From Actinomycetospora succinea (GTDB taxonomy: Bacteria > Actinomycetota > Actinomycetes > Mycobacteriales > Pseudonocardiaceae): a DNA stretch of 64,000 nucleotides. Shown here piece by piece: positions 8,461 through 17,935 of the stretch. The translations under genes and the position numbers were made by a program. Location of the stretch: NCBI RefSeq assembly GCF_004363095.1, contig NZ_SNYO01000001.1, positions 1,054,001-1,118,000 of the forward strand. Direction: 5' to 3'. The stretch's first letter is position 1. Each line of letters starts with the position of its first letter. The notes beneath the pieces were generated by a model. The model worked only from the letters and a program-made list of their open reading frames with translations, had not been told where the DNA came from and made no database searches.

Positions 8461-8916
8461 CTAGGTCTCCTCGGCATCCCTCTCGGGTCCGCTCTCCTCG
8501 AACGGCATCGGCACGCCCAGCGCGAACCCCAGGGTGAGCAGCGCCGTGACGCCGCAGACCACCGCGAGGAACAGCGGCATCAGCGTGGCGAGCCAGGGCC
8601 ACCCGTCGCCCGCGAGATCGGCGCGGCCCGGGTCGTCGGGGTCGACGACGACGTCCACGACGGCGCCGACCGGGATGTCCTCGCTATGGGTGCTGATCGG
8701 GACGGCGACGTCACCGCCCGGGACGACGAGGTAGTCGTCGGCCATACCCAGCCTGGTGTGGAGGTCGACGTCGACCACCCGGGCCGACACCACCTCGCCC
8801 CGGACCGCCAGCGACGTGGCGTCCCAGATGGCCGTGCCCGCCTGCCACAGCAGCCAGCCGGTGCCGGCGACGAGCACGAGCGTGACCACGGACCACCCGA
8901 CGCGCGACCGGGCCAC
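8461..8916 (-). CDS. DUF3592-like two-helix membrane protein
   Basis: A 151-residue protein with an N-terminal transmembrane helix (GWSVVTLVLVAGTGWLLWQAG), a soluble beta-rich segment (GEVVSARVVDVDLHTR... VGAVVDVVVDPDDPGRADL) and a second helix near residues 115-140, ending in an acidic tail. The VDPDDPGRA motif between two helices is typical of DUF3592-like proteins, of unknown function. The GTG start follows two bases after the stop of the acetyltransferase gene, so it closes the glu operon cluster. Family assignment is by architecture only. Confidence 0.6.
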   Translation of the reverse strand: MARSRVGWSVVTLVLVAGTGWLLWQAGTAIWDATSLAVRGEVVSARVVDVDLHTRLGMADDYLVVPGGDVAVPISTHSEDIPVGAVVDVVVDPDDPGRADLAGDGWPWLATLMPLFLAVVCGVTALLTLGFALGVPMPFEESGPERDAEET

Positions 8917-8918
8917 GA

Positions 8919-9452
8919 CTACGGGTCTCCGGCCCCGAGATCGCGCCGCATCGCCACGCGGGGCCAGCGGTCCAGCCCCCGCGCCGCCTCGGTCCGGCGG
9001 ACCGCGCGCAGCCCCGGCCCGAGCTCGTCGTCGGCGAGCGCGCGGAACCCCAGCCGGGCGTAGTACGGCGCGTTCCACGGCACGTCGACGAACGTGGTCA
9101 GGGTGATCGCGGCGCGCCCGGCGGCCCGGGCGCGGCCGGCGAGGTGCTCGACGAGCCCGGCCCCGATGCCGCGGCGGGCGTGGTCGGGGTGCACGGAGAC
9201 CTGGTCGAGGTGCGCCTCGCCGTCGACGACGTCGTCCATGAGGTAGGCGACCGGTCGATCGTCCTCGGCGGCGACCCACAGCCCGCCGCGCTCGAGCGCG
9301 CCGGTGAGGACCACCGTCGAGGGCGGGGTGTCGTCGGCGATCGGGTCCATGCCGACGTCGCGGAACGGCGCGCCCGCGGCGACCTCGATCTGCCGGAGCA
9401 GCTCGAGCTCACCGGGGCGCGCCGCGCGGATCACGACGGGGTCAGGTCGCAT
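8919..9452 (-). CDS. GNAT family N-acetyltransferase
   Basis: A 177-residue protein with the GNAT fold: N-terminal VIRAARPGELELL, the acetyl-CoA binding motif A segment DQVSVHPDHARRGIGAGLVEHL (VxxxRRxGxG pattern), and motif B PYYARLGFRAL. It transfers an acetyl group from acetyl-CoA to an unknown amine, in the cytoplasm. The ATG start lies 11 bases inside the 3' end of gluD, so it is translated as part of the glutamate importer operon; whether it acts on a related amino compound is speculation. Confidence 0.85.
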   Translation of the reverse strand: MRPDPVVIRAARPGELELLRQIEVAAGAPFRDVGMDPIADDTPPSTVVLTGALERGGLWVAAEDDRPVAYLMDDVVDGEAHLDQVSVHPDHARRGIGAGLVEHLAGRARAAGRAAITLTTFVDVPWNAPYYARLGFRALADDELGPGLRAVRRTEAARGLDRWPRVAMRRDLGAGDP

Positions 9453-10299
9453 CCGCCCGCTCGGTCGGCGCGACCGTGAGGACCGCCGGATTGCGGCGCG
9501 ACCGGGCCTCCAGCCAGGACGCGAGCCACGAGAGCAGCAGGCAGAGCGCGATGTAGATGACCGCGACGACCATGGCGACCGGGATCAGCGGCGAGCCCAG
9601 CGTCGCGTTCGACCCGAGGAACTGGGCCTGGAACAGCAGCTCGGGGTAGGTGATGAGGAACCCGAGCGCCGAGTCCTTGAGCAGCACCACGAGCTGGCTG
9701 ACGATCGCCGGGAGCATCGAGCGCACCGCCTGCGGCAGCAGCACGAAGCGCATGACCCCCGACTTGCGCAGGCCCAGGGCGTACGCGGCCTCCGACTGCC
9801 CGCGCGGGACGGCGAGCACGCCGGCGCGGAACACCTCGGCGAGCACGGCGCCGTTGTAGAGCGTCAGGCCCAGCACCACGGCGGCGTAGGTCGAGACGGT
9901 GATCCCGACCGACGGCAGGCCGTAGTAGAAGAGGAACATCAGCACGACCAGCGGCACGGCCCGGAAGAGCTCGACGAACCAGCTCGACAGCGTCCGCAGC
10001 CAGCGGTGGTCGGAGAGCCGCCCGAGGGCGAGCAGCGCGCCCAGGACCAGCGCCAGCACGGCGCCGGACGCGAAGGCCCGCAGCGTGTTGACCAGGCCGT
10101 CGAGCAGGGCGAGCTGGACGTTCTCGTAGAGGATCCACTCCCACGCGCGGGCGTCGAGCTGTCCGGTGGCCGCGAGCCGCCAGATGATGACGCCGACCAG
10201 CGCGGCGACGAACACCAGCGTGACGACGCCCGCGACCGTGTTGCGGGCCTTCGCGCGCGGCCCCGGGACGTCGAAGAGGACCGCGGTCGGGGCGCTCAT
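9442..10299 (-). CDS. gluD: Glutamate/polar amino-acid ABC transporter permease GluD
   Basis: A 285-residue inner-membrane permease of the HisMQ family with five to six helices. The EAA loop that contacts the ATPase reads SEAAYALGLRKSGVMRFVLLPQAVRSMLP. A family motif RAVPLVVLMFLFYYGLP precedes it. The C-terminus is a short polar tail. It is the second permease of the gluABCD operon; the ATG overlaps the gluC stop by four bases (ATGA). The arrangement and homology match the corynebacterial glutamate importer located near recA-recX, so glutamate is the likely but unproven substrate. Confidence 0.9.
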   Translation of the reverse strand: MSAPTAVLFDVPGPRAKARNTVAGVVTLVFVAALVGVIIWRLAATGQLDARAWEWILYENVQLALLDGLVNTLRAFASGAVLALVLGALLALGRLSDHRWLRTLSSWFVELFRAVPLVVLMFLFYYGLPSVGITVSTYAAVVLGLTLYNGAVLAEVFRAGVLAVPRGQSEAAYALGLRKSGVMRFVLLPQAVRSMLPAIVSQLVVLLKDSALGFLITYPELLFQAQFLGSNATLGSPLIPVAMVVAVIYIALCLLLSWLASWLEARSRRNPAVLTVAPTERADAT

Positions 10300-10940
10300 C
10301 GGGCCACGCTCCAGCGCTTCTCCAGCCGGCGCTGCAGCACCGTCAGGGGGATCACGAGGATGATGAAGCCGACCGCGACCCACAGCAGCGCCACCAGCGT
10401 CGACCCGCCCTGCTCGTTGACCGCGCGGTAGAACCCGCCGGCCTCGAACACCGAGAAGCCCGCGGCGACGGTGGTGTTCTTCAGCAGCGCGATCTGCACG
10501 CTCGTCAGCGGCGGCATCACCGAGCGCACCGCCTGCGGCAGCACGACGAGGCTCAGGGTCTGGCTGAAGCCGAGCCCGAGCGCGCGGGCCGCCTCGGACT
10601 GGCCCGCGGGCACCGTGCTGATCCCGCCGCGCACGACCTCGCACACGAACGCCGCCGTGTAGAGCGAGAGCCCGATGACCGCGAGGAGGAAGAACGGCAG
10701 GTAGAAGAAGAGCTTGGTGAACCCGAGGGCGAAGAAGAACAGCACGAGGGTCAGCGGGGTGTTGCGCAGCAGCGTCACGTAGCCCGTACCGACCGCGCGC
10801 ATCGCCGGGACCGGGCTGACCCGCATCGCCGCCAGGATCACGCCCAGGATCAGCGACGCGATCGCCGAGAGCACGAACAGCCCGATCGTGCCGCCGAAGC
10901 GGGTGAGGTACTCGGAGAGGTTGCCGAACAGGACGTCCAT
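10296..10940 (-). CDS. gluC: Glutamate/polar amino-acid ABC transporter permease GluC
   Basis: A 214-residue permease of the HisMQ family, starting MDVLFGNLSEYLTRFGGT, with the LLRNTPLTLVLFFFALGF motif and the EAA loop SEAARALGLGFSQTLSLVVLPQAVRSVMPPL for contact with the GluA ATPase. It forms the transmembrane channel with GluD. A perfect 42-bp palindrome separates it from gluB upstream, which probably lowers its expression relative to the binding protein. Confidence 0.9.
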   Translation of the reverse strand: MDVLFGNLSEYLTRFGGTIGLFVLSAIASLILGVILAAMRVSPVPAMRAVGTGYVTLLRNTPLTLVLFFFALGFTKLFFYLPFFLLAVIGLSLYTAAFVCEVVRGGISTVPAGQSEAARALGLGFSQTLSLVVLPQAVRSVMPPLTSVQIALLKNTTVAAGFSVFEAGGFYRAVNEQGGSTLVALLWVAVGFIILVIPLTVLQRRLEKRWSVAR

Positions 10941-10952
10941 GGGGTCTCCCCT

Positions 10953-10994
10953 CGTGAGGGATCCGGGTCGTCATGACGACCCGGATCCCTCACG
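10953..10994. terminator. Perfect 42-bp palindrome between gluB and gluC
   Basis: Both halves match without a gap (arms 10953-10973 and 10974-10994, centre TCATGA). It sits between the gluB stop (11007) and the gluC start (10940) within one operon. It could act as a partial terminator or an RNA stabiliser for gluB mRNA. Confidence 0.7.
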
Positions 10995-11006
10995 TGCGCG
11001 GAGCGC

Positions 11007-11903
11007 CTAGTAGCGCTCGATGGGCGGGGGCTGGGGCGCCGGGGTGCCGGAGCGGCCCAGCGTCTCGTTGTAGAGCCGCGTCCAGGTGCCGTCGTTCTCG
11101 GCCTGCTGGAGCAGGTCGTTGACCTTGTTCCGCAGCGCGACGTCGTCGCGGTTCATGCCGATGCCGTACGGCTCCTCGGAGAAGGTCTGGCCCACGACGC
11201 GCAGCTGGTCGGGGGTCTGGGCGGCGTAGCCCTGCAGGATCGCGTTGTCCGTCGTGACGGCGTCGACCTGGCCGCCGCGCAGGGCGTCGACGCACTGCGA
11301 GTAGTTCTGGAACTCGACCACGTTCTGGGTCAGGTTCTGCTCGCGGACCCGCTGGATCGGCGTCGAGCCGGTCGCCGAGCAGACCCGCTTGCCCTGCAGG
11401 GTCTGCGGGCCGGTGATCGACTGGTCGTCGGCGCGGACGAGGAGGTCCTGGCCGGCGACGAAGTACGGGCCGGCGAAGCCGACGCGCTGCTTGCGGCTGT
11501 CGTTGATCGTGTACGTGCCGACGTAGAGGTCGACGTCGCCGCGCGAGATCGCGTCCTCGCGGGCGGCCGACGGGATGACCCGGTACTCGATCTGCTCGGG
11601 CGCGAAGCCGAGGCCGGCCGCGACCATGCGCCCGATCTCGATGTCGAAGCCGGTGTACTGGCCGGTGGTCGGGTCCTGGATGCCGAGGCCCGGCTGGTCG
11701 TTCTTGACGCCGAGGATCAGGCGCCCGCGCTGCTGCATCGAGGCGAACACCGGCGAGCCGGGCACCTGCACGTTCTGGGCGACCGGGGACCCCGCGACCG
11801 GCTGACCGCCGGGGCTGCCCTCACGGCCGCACGCGGCGCCGAACGCCATCGCGAGCACCGCGAGGAGCACGCCGAGGGACCGGAGCGAGACGAGGCGTCT
11901 CAT
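11007..11903 (-). CDS. gluB: Glutamate-type ABC transporter substrate-binding lipoprotein GluB
   Basis: A 298-residue extracytoplasmic binding protein (SBP_bac_3 family). The N-terminus MRRLVSLRSLGVL... leads to a lipobox ending FGAAC, so the mature protein is lipid-anchored. Family features include RLILGVKNDQPGLGI, TGQYTGFDIEIGRMVAAGLG, DLYVGTYTINDSRKQRVGFAGPY and QVDAVTTDNAIL, the ligand cleft of glutamate/aspartate binding proteins. The ATG at 11903 has GGAAGGAG nine bases upstream; a longer start adds only five residues. It follows gluA and precedes gluC. Confidence 0.92.
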   Translation of the reverse strand: MRRLVSLRSLGVLLAVLAMAFGAACGREGSPGGQPVAGSPVAQNVQVPGSPVFASMQQRGRLILGVKNDQPGLGIQDPTTGQYTGFDIEIGRMVAAGLGFAPEQIEYRVIPSAAREDAISRGDVDLYVGTYTINDSRKQRVGFAGPYFVAGQDLLVRADDQSITGPQTLQGKRVCSATGSTPIQRVREQNLTQNVVEFQNYSQCVDALRGGQVDAVTTDNAILQGYAAQTPDQLRVVGQTFSEEPYGIGMNRDDVALRNKVNDLLQQAENDGTWTRLYNETLGRSGTPAPQPPPIERY

Positions 11904-11921
11904 GACGGCTCCTTCCAACTT

Positions 11922-12698
<777 letters not shown>

Positions 12699-12855
12699 GC
12701 TCGGGCTCCTGTCCGTCGCTCCACCGTGAGGCGGTGCACGGAAGGTGCCAGCGCCGTGATCTGGGCGTCCACGCTCTTGAGGAAGACTTAGGGTTACCCC
12801 GCCGCTCCGTAACGTCAGGGACGTCGGGGACGTTCGCCGCCGAGAGGGGGCCGCC

Positions 12856-13530
12856 GTGCGAGTGCTCGTCGTGGAGGACGACGACCGGGTCGCCGCGGCC
12901 CTGCGCGCCGCGCTGTCCCGCCACGAGATGGAGGTCGAGCGGGTCAGCCGCGGCCTCGCGGTGCTGCCGCACCTGCCCGGCACCGACGTGGTGCTGCTCG
13001 ACCTCGGCCTGCCCGACGTCGACGGGCTCGAGGTGTGCCGGCGCATCCGCGACGCCGCCGACGTCCCGGTGATCGTCGTCAGCGCCCGCGGCAGCGTCGA
13101 CGAGCGCATCCTCGGGCTGCACTACGGCGCCGACGACTACCTGGTCAAGCCCTACGACATCGGCGAGCTCGTCGCCCGGATCCACGCGGTGCGCCGGCGC
13201 CGGGGGACGACCGCCCCGGCTGCCGCTCCGGACCCCGTGACCGAGCTGGGCGAGGGCGTCGTGCTCGACCGCGCCCGCCACACGCTGACCGTCGACGGCG
13301 CCGACGTGTCCCTCTCGCGCAAGGAGTTCTCGGTGCTCGCGCTGCTCGCCGAGGCCGACGGCGCGGTGTGCACCCGCGACCGCCTCGTCGCCGAGGTGTG
13401 GGGACGCCGGTGGCCGGGCGCCGACCGCACCCTCGACGTCCACGTCGCCACGCTGCGCACGAAGCTCGGCCGGCCGGGGATGGTCGCGACGGTCCGGGGC
13501 GTGGGGTACCGGCTGGCGACGGGGGCCTGA
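12856..13530 (+). CDS. OmpR-family response regulator
   Basis: A 224-residue two-component regulator. The receiver domain (residues 1-115) has the acidic pocket EDDD near residues 7-10, phospho-acceptor Asp49 in [13 protein letters not shown], the Thr/Ser switch in VIVVSARG and the conserved Lys in DDYLVKPYD. The C-terminal winged helix (about 135-220) includes [15 protein letters not shown] and a recognition segment [15 protein letters not shown]. The kinase gene begins three bases after the stop. It is divergent from gluABCD and next to a TAXI lipoprotein, which suggests control of organic-acid or amino-acid uptake (inference). Confidence 0.93.
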   Translation: MRVLVVEDDDRVAAALRAALSRHEMEVERVSRGLAVLPHLPGTDVVLLDLGLPDVDGLEVCRRIRDAADVPVIVVSARGSVDERILGLHYGADDYLVKPYDIGELVARIHAVRRRRGTTAPAAAPDPVTELGEGVVLDRARHTLTVDGADVSLSRKEFSVLALLAEADGAVCTRDRLVAEVWGRRWPGADRTLDVHVATLRTKLGRPGMVATVRGVGYRLATGA

Positions 13531-13533
13531 ACC

Positions 13534-14994
13534 GTGCGCACGCGGCTGCTCGTCGTCTTCTCGGTGCTGGTCGGGATGCTGGTGCTGGGCCTCGGGCTGC
13601 CGCTCGCGGGCGCGTCGGCGTCGACGGCGACCTCGCGGCTGTTCGCCGACCGGCTGGGCGACACCTCGCGCTTCGCCGCGCTCTCGCAGCGCGCGGTCGG
13701 CGACGGGGACACGAGCGCCCTGGCCGCCGAGCTCGCACGCTACGACGACGTCTACGGCGTCACCGCGCTGGTCGTCGACCGCGAGGGCCGGGTGCTCGCG
13801 TCGTCGCGGTCCGAGGTGCCCGAGCCCGCCGCGCGCCGGGTCCAGCTCGCGCTCGCCGGTCAGCGCTCCGAGCCGCCGGACCCGGTGTGGCCGTGGCAGA
13901 GCGCGCCGCTGCTGCTCGCCGAGCCGGTCCTCGTCGGCGGCGAGGTCCGCGGCGCGGCGGTGACGATCTCGCCGATCGCGCCGGCGCGGGCCGAGACGCT
14001 GCGGGTGTGGGCGGCGCTCGCCGCGGCGGGCCTGGTGGCGCTCGCCGTGGCGGCCGGGCTCGCGCTGCCGCTGGTGCGCTGGATCCTCGCCCCGGTCGAG
14101 AGCCTCGACGAGGGCACCGCGCAGGTCGCCGCGGCCGTGCGGGCCGGGCGGGCGCCACGGCCGGTCGGCGACGGGCGCGGGCCGCCCGAGCTGCGCCGGC
14201 TGAGCAGGCACTTCGACCAGATGGCGGCCGGCGTGACCCACGCGCTCGAGTCCCAGCGCGCGTTCGTCGCCGACGCGGGCCACCAGCTGCGCAACCCGCT
14301 GACCGCGCTGCGCCTGCGGATGCAGAACGTCGGCGCCGCCCTCGCCGCGCCGGACGCGCGGGTCGACGACAACCTGCGCGAGGAGCACGGCGCGGCGCTG
14401 GAGGAGACCGACCGGCTCGCGGGCGTGCTCGACGCGCTGCTCGCGCTGGCGAAGGCCGAGGGACGCCCGGCGCAGCCCGTGGCGATGCCGCTGGACCCGC
14501 TGCTCGACGACCGGGCCGACGCGTGGCGGGTGCTCGCCGAGCACGAGGGCCTGTCCCTGCGCCGCCGCGGCCCGGGCGGGCTCGTGGCGCGCTCCGACGT
14601 CGACTCCGTGGTCGCGGTGCTCGACGCCGTCCTCGACAACGCCCTGAAGTACGCCCCGCCGGGCACCGAGGTCGAGCTGTCGACCGCCCGCGTCGAGGGC
14701 CGGGTCGAGATCGGCGTGCGCGACCACGGCCGCGGCCTCGACCCCGCGGAGCTGGAGCGGGCGACCGACCGGTTCTGGCGGGCACCGGCCCAGAACGGGC
14801 ACGACGGGACCGGGCTCGGCCTCGCCATCGCCGCGCGGTCGGCCGAGCGCGCGGGCGGGGAGCTCGTGCTGCAGCTGCCCGAGGACGGCGGCCTGCGCGT
14901 CGTGCTGCGCCTGCCGCCGGGCGCGGCGCGGGACGCCGCGGGGGAGGCGGGGGCGGCCGAGGCGGGAGCTCAGACCCCCTTGAACGCCCGGTAG
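13534..14994 (+). CDS. Two-component sensor histidine kinase
   Basis: A 486-residue membrane kinase. An N-terminal helix (residues 5-27) and a second at about 157-180 bracket an extracytoplasmic domain of about 130 residues. HAMP linker follows, then the dimerisation/phosphoacceptor helix FVADAGHQLRNPLTALRLR with His250, and a HATPase_c domain with the N-box AVLDNALKYAPPG and G-boxes DHGRGLDPAEL and GHDGTGLGLAI. It is encoded directly after its response regulator. The last 25 bases overlap the 3' end of the convergent TAXI gene. The extracytoplasmic domain could sense the ligand-loaded TAXI lipoprotein, as argued in the findings. Confidence 0.92.
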   Translation: MRTRLLVVFSVLVGMLVLGLGLPLAGASASTATSRLFADRLGDTSRFAALSQRAVGDGDTSALAAELARYDDVYGVTALVVDREGRVLASSRSEVPEPAARRVQLALAGQRSEPPDPVWPWQSAPLLLAEPVLVGGEVRGAAVTISPIAPARAETLRVWAALAAAGLVALAVAAGLALPLVRWILAPVESLDEGTAQVAAAVRAGRAPRPVGDGRGPPELRRLSRHFDQMAAGVTHALESQRAFVADAGHQLRNPLTALRLRMQNVGAALAAPDARVDDNLREEHGAALEETDRLAGVLDALLALAKAEGRPAQPVAMPLDPLLDDRADAWRVLAEHEGLSLRRRGPGGLVARSDVDSVVAVLDAVLDNALKYAPPGTEVELSTARVEGRVEIGVRDHGRGLDPAELERATDRFWRAPAQNGHDGTGLGLAIAARSAERAGGELVLQLPEDGGLRVVLRLPPGAARDAAGEAGAAEAGAQTPLNAR

Positions 14995-15926
14995 GCCGCG
15001 ACCGCGCCGGGGTGCAGGGCCACCGGCTGGGTGCCGATGGCGGTGCGCGGGTCGATGCTGCGCCCGGCGGGGTCGGCGAGCGCGAGGGCGTCGCGGCGCT
15101 CGAGCATCGAGCGGACCAGCGCCTCGGCCAGGTCCGGCGCCATGTCCGCGGTGACGAGCAGGACGTTGCGCACCGACGTGGTGCTCACGGGGTCGGGGAG
15201 CCGGTAGGTGCCCGCCGGGACCGTGGTGACGTCGTAGACCGGGTAGCCGGTGCGCAGCCGGGCGGTCTCCTCGCCGAGGTCGAGCAGGCGCACGGGGCGG
15301 CGTCGGGCGAGCTGGTCGACGCCCGCGGTGGGCACGCCGCCGGACCAGAAGAACGCGTCGAGCTCGCCGCGCTCCAGGCCCGCGAGGGAGTCGTCGAGGC
15401 CGAGCATCACCGCGTCCATGTCCCGCTCGGCGGTCAGCCCGACGGTGGCGAGCAGGCGCGGGGCGATGACGAGGACGCCCGAGTTCCGGGCGCCGACCGA
15501 CACCCGGCGCCCGCGCAGGTCGGCGAGGCGGCGGACCGGCGACTCGGCGGGCACGACGACGTGGATGCCGTCGTCGTGCACCCGGGCCAGCGCCTGCAGC
15601 GGGTGGCGGGGCCGGGCGCCGTCGACCGCGCCGTCGACCGCGACGTCGGCGGCGCAGAACGCGACCCGCGCGCGCCCGGAGACGAGCATGCCGACGTTGT
15701 CGACGGAGCCCTCGCTACCGAGCACGCCCGTGGCGACGCCGGGATCGACGCCCCAGATGCCGGCCAGGGCGTCGCCGAGGCGCCGGTAGACGCCCTGCGG
15801 ACCGCCCGTCGCGACGACGACCGGCGACTCGCCGCCGGCCGGTCCGGCGCAGCCGGCGGCGGCCGCGCCCGCGGCGGCGAGCGCCGTCAGGAGGACCGTG
15901 CGGCGGGAGGCGACCACGCGCGGCAT
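14970..15926 (-). CDS. TAXI-family TRAP-type substrate-binding lipoprotein
   Basis: A 318-residue periplasmic-type binding protein of the TAXI (TRAP-associated extracytoplasmic immunogenic) family. It begins with a twin-Arg-free basic stretch and a hydrophobic helix ending in the lipobox AAAAGC, then [19 protein letters not shown], the family's N-terminal signature. Also visible are [21 protein letters not shown] and [21 protein letters not shown] proteins usually feed TRAP permeases with dicarboxylates or glutamate, but no DctM/DctQ permease gene is present here. It is convergent with the sensor kinase gene (25-base overlap) and divergent from miaB. Confidence 0.85.
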   Translation of the reverse strand: MPRVVASRRTVLLTALAAAGAAAAGCAGPAGGESPVVVATGGPQGVYRRLGDALAGIWGVDPGVATGVLGSEGSVDNVGMLVSGRARVAFCAADVAVDGAVDGARPRHPLQALARVHDDGIHVVVPAESPVRRLADLRGRRVSVGARNSGVLVIAPRLLATVGLTAERDMDAVMLGLDDSLAGLERGELDAFFWSGGVPTAGVDQLARRRPVRLLDLGEETARLRTGYPVYDVTTVPAGTYRLPDPVSTTSVRNVLLVTADMAPDLAEALVRSMLERRDALALADPAGRSIDPRTAIGTQPVALHPGAVAAYRAFKGV

Positions 15927-15958
15927 CGTCGCACCCCGGAGGCCTACCCTGGGCCCTG

Positions 15959-17503
15959 ATGACGGCCGCGACCTTCCACATCCGCACCCACGGGTGCCAG
16001 ATGAACGTGCACGACTCCGAGCGCCTCGCGGGCGTGCTGGAGGAGGCCGGGTACGAGCACACCGACGACGCCGACGGCGCCGACCTGGTCGTGTTCAACA
16101 CCTGCGCGGTGCGCGAGAACGCCGACAACAAGCTCTACGGCCAGCTCGGCAACCTCGCCCCGGAGAAGGCCCAGCGGCCCGGCATGCAGATCGCGGTCGG
16201 CGGCTGCCTGGCCCAGAAGGACCGCGACGCCGTCGTGCGGAAGGCGCCGTGGGTCGACGTCGTCTTCGGCACCCACAACACCGGGTCGCTGCCCGCGCTG
16301 CTCGAGCGCGCCCGGCACAACGGCGAGGCCCAGGTCGAGATCCTCGAGGCGCTCGAGACCTTCCCGTCGCACCTGCCCGCGCGCCGCGACTCCGCCTACG
16401 CCGGCTGGGTCTCGATCTCCGTGGGCTGCAACAACACCTGCACCTTCTGCATCGTGCCGTCGCTGCGCGGCAAGGAGGTCGACCGGCGCCCGGGGGAGAT
16501 CCTCGCCGAGGTCGAGGCGCTCGTCGCCGAGGGTGTGCTCGAGGTGACGCTGCTCGGCCAGAACGTCAACGCGTACGGCGTCTCGTTCGACGACCGGGCC
16601 AGCGGGCGCACCGCGTTCGCCGACCTGCTGCGCTCCTGCGGGCGCGTCGAGGGCCTCGAGCGGGTCCGGTTCACCAGCCCGCACCCGCGCGACTTCACCT
16701 CCGACGTCATCACCGCCATGGCCGAGACGCCGAACGTCTGCCCGCAGCTGCACATGCCGCTGCAGTCGGGGTCCGACCGGGTGCTCAAGGCGATGCGCCG
16801 GTCGTACCGCGCGAAGCGCTACCTCGACATCGTCGACGACGTCCGCGCCGCGATGCCCGACGCGGCGCTGACCACCGACATCATCGTCGGCTTCCCCGGG
16901 GAGACCGAGGAGGACTTCGCCGGGACGCTGCGCGTGGTCGAGGCGTCGCGGTTCTCGCAGGCCTTCACGTTCCAGTACTCGCCGCGCCCCGGCACGCCCG
17001 CCGCCTCGCTGCCCGACCAGGTGCCGAAGGCCGTCGTGCAGGAGCGCTACGACCGGCTGGTCGCGCTCCAGGAGGAAATCTCCCTGGAGCTCAACCGGGA
17101 GCAGGTCGGGCGCGAGCTCGAGCTGATCGTCTCCACGGGCGAGGGCCGCAAGGACACCGCGACCCGGCGGATGAGCGGGCGCGCCCGCGACGGGCGGCTC
17201 GTGCACTTCACGCCGACCGGGACGACGGAGGAGATCCGGCCCGGCGACGTCGTCACCGTCCGCGCCACCTACGGCGCTCCGCACCACGTCGTCGCCGACG
17301 GCGACGTCCTGACCCACCGCCGCACGCGCGCCGGCGACGCCCACGCGGCGGGGCAGCGGCCGACCACGCCGCGCACCACCGGGCTGGGCCTGCCGACGCT
17401 CGGCCCGCCGGCCGCCGCGCCGGCTGTGTCGGCCCCGGGCTGCTCGGCCGACGGGTCGAGCTCCGCTGCGCTCCGTCTCCCGGCACCCCTGACGGAGGTC
17501 TGA
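15959..17503 (+). CDS. miaB: tRNA-2-methylthio-N6-dimethylallyladenosine synthase MiaB
   Basis: A 514-residue radical-SAM methylthiotransferase that converts i6A37 to ms2i6A37 in tRNAs reading UNN codons. The N-terminal UPF0004 domain shows cluster cysteines Cys13 (THGCQMN), Cys49 (FNTCAVREN) and Cys83 (GGCLAQ). The radical-SAM motif is CNNTCTFC (Cys157, 161, 164). A TRAM domain ends at about residue 448 (VVADGDVL); the last 65 residues are a Pro/Ala-rich extension. ATG 15959 follows the -10 TACCCT by eight bases and has no ribosome binding site, suggesting a leaderless mRNA. MiaA, which makes its substrate, is encoded 2 kb downstream. Confidence 0.96.
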   Translation: MTAATFHIRTHGCQMNVHDSERLAGVLEEAGYEHTDDADGADLVVFNTCAVRENADNKLYGQLGNLAPEKAQRPGMQIAVGGCLAQKDRDAVVRKAPWVDVVFGTHNTGSLPALLERARHNGEAQVEILEALETFPSHLPARRDSAYAGWVSISVGCNNTCTFCIVPSLRGKEVDRRPGEILAEVEALVAEGVLEVTLLGQNVNAYGVSFDDRASGRTAFADLLRSCGRVEGLERVRFTSPHPRDFTSDVITAMAETPNVCPQLHMPLQSGSDRVLKAMRRSYRAKRYLDIVDDVRAAMPDAALTTDIIVGFPGETEEDFAGTLRVVEASRFSQAFTFQYSPRPGTPAASLPDQVPKAVVQERYDRLVALQEEISLELNREQVGRELELIVSTGEGRKDTATRRMSGRARDGRLVHFTPTGTTEEIRPGDVVTVRATYGAPHHVVADGDVLTHRRTRAGDAHAAGQRPTTPRTTGLGLPTLGPPAAAPAVSAPGCSADGSSSAALRLPAPLTEV

Positions 17504-17509
17504 GCACCG

Positions 17510-17935
17510 ATGACCGAATCCTCCACCGCCCCCGCCCCCTCGGCCCGCGTCGACTTCGGGCCCGGCGCGCTCGTCGCCGCCGTCGCGGTCCTCGTGCTGC
17601 TGCTCGCCGCGGTCCTGCCGTGGACCGGGCTCGGCGCGTCGGGCTGGGAGGTCGTCCTCGGCCGCCCCGGCGTCACCGGGCTGCCGCGCCTGTTCGGCAC
17701 GCTCGCGGTGGTGTTCGGCGTGGTCGGCACCGCGGTCACGCTGCTGACCCGGCGCTGGCCCGCCGTGTTCGTCACGGCCGCCGGCTGCACGATCACCTCG
17801 GTGACGGGCCTGTGGGCGATCTGGTCGCAGAACACCAGCGCCGGCACGGGCCCGGGCATCGGGCTCTGGCTGGCGCTGCTGGCGATGATCGTGCTGGCCG
17901 GGCGCTGGGCGAGCTTCGCCTTCTCCCGGCGCTGA
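17510..17935 (+). CDS. Conserved membrane protein (Rv2732c-like position)
   Basis: A 141-residue protein with four hydrophobic helices: about residues 20-42 (GALVAAVAVLVLLLAAVLPW), 60-80, 85-103 and 115-135, and a basic end FAFSRR. A short polar N-terminus is cytoplasmic by charge. It lies six bases after miaB, as the transmembrane gene Rv2732c does in mycobacteria, which supports a conserved but unknown role. Its stop abuts the stop of the convergent DUF349 gene without a gap. Confidence 0.75.
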   Translation: MTESSTAPAPSARVDFGPGALVAAVAVLVLLLAAVLPWTGLGASGWEVVLGRPGVTGLPRLFGTLAVVFGVVGTAVTLLTRRWPAVFVTAAGCTITSVTGLWAIWSQNTSAGTGPGIGLWLALLAMIVLAGRWASFAFSRR

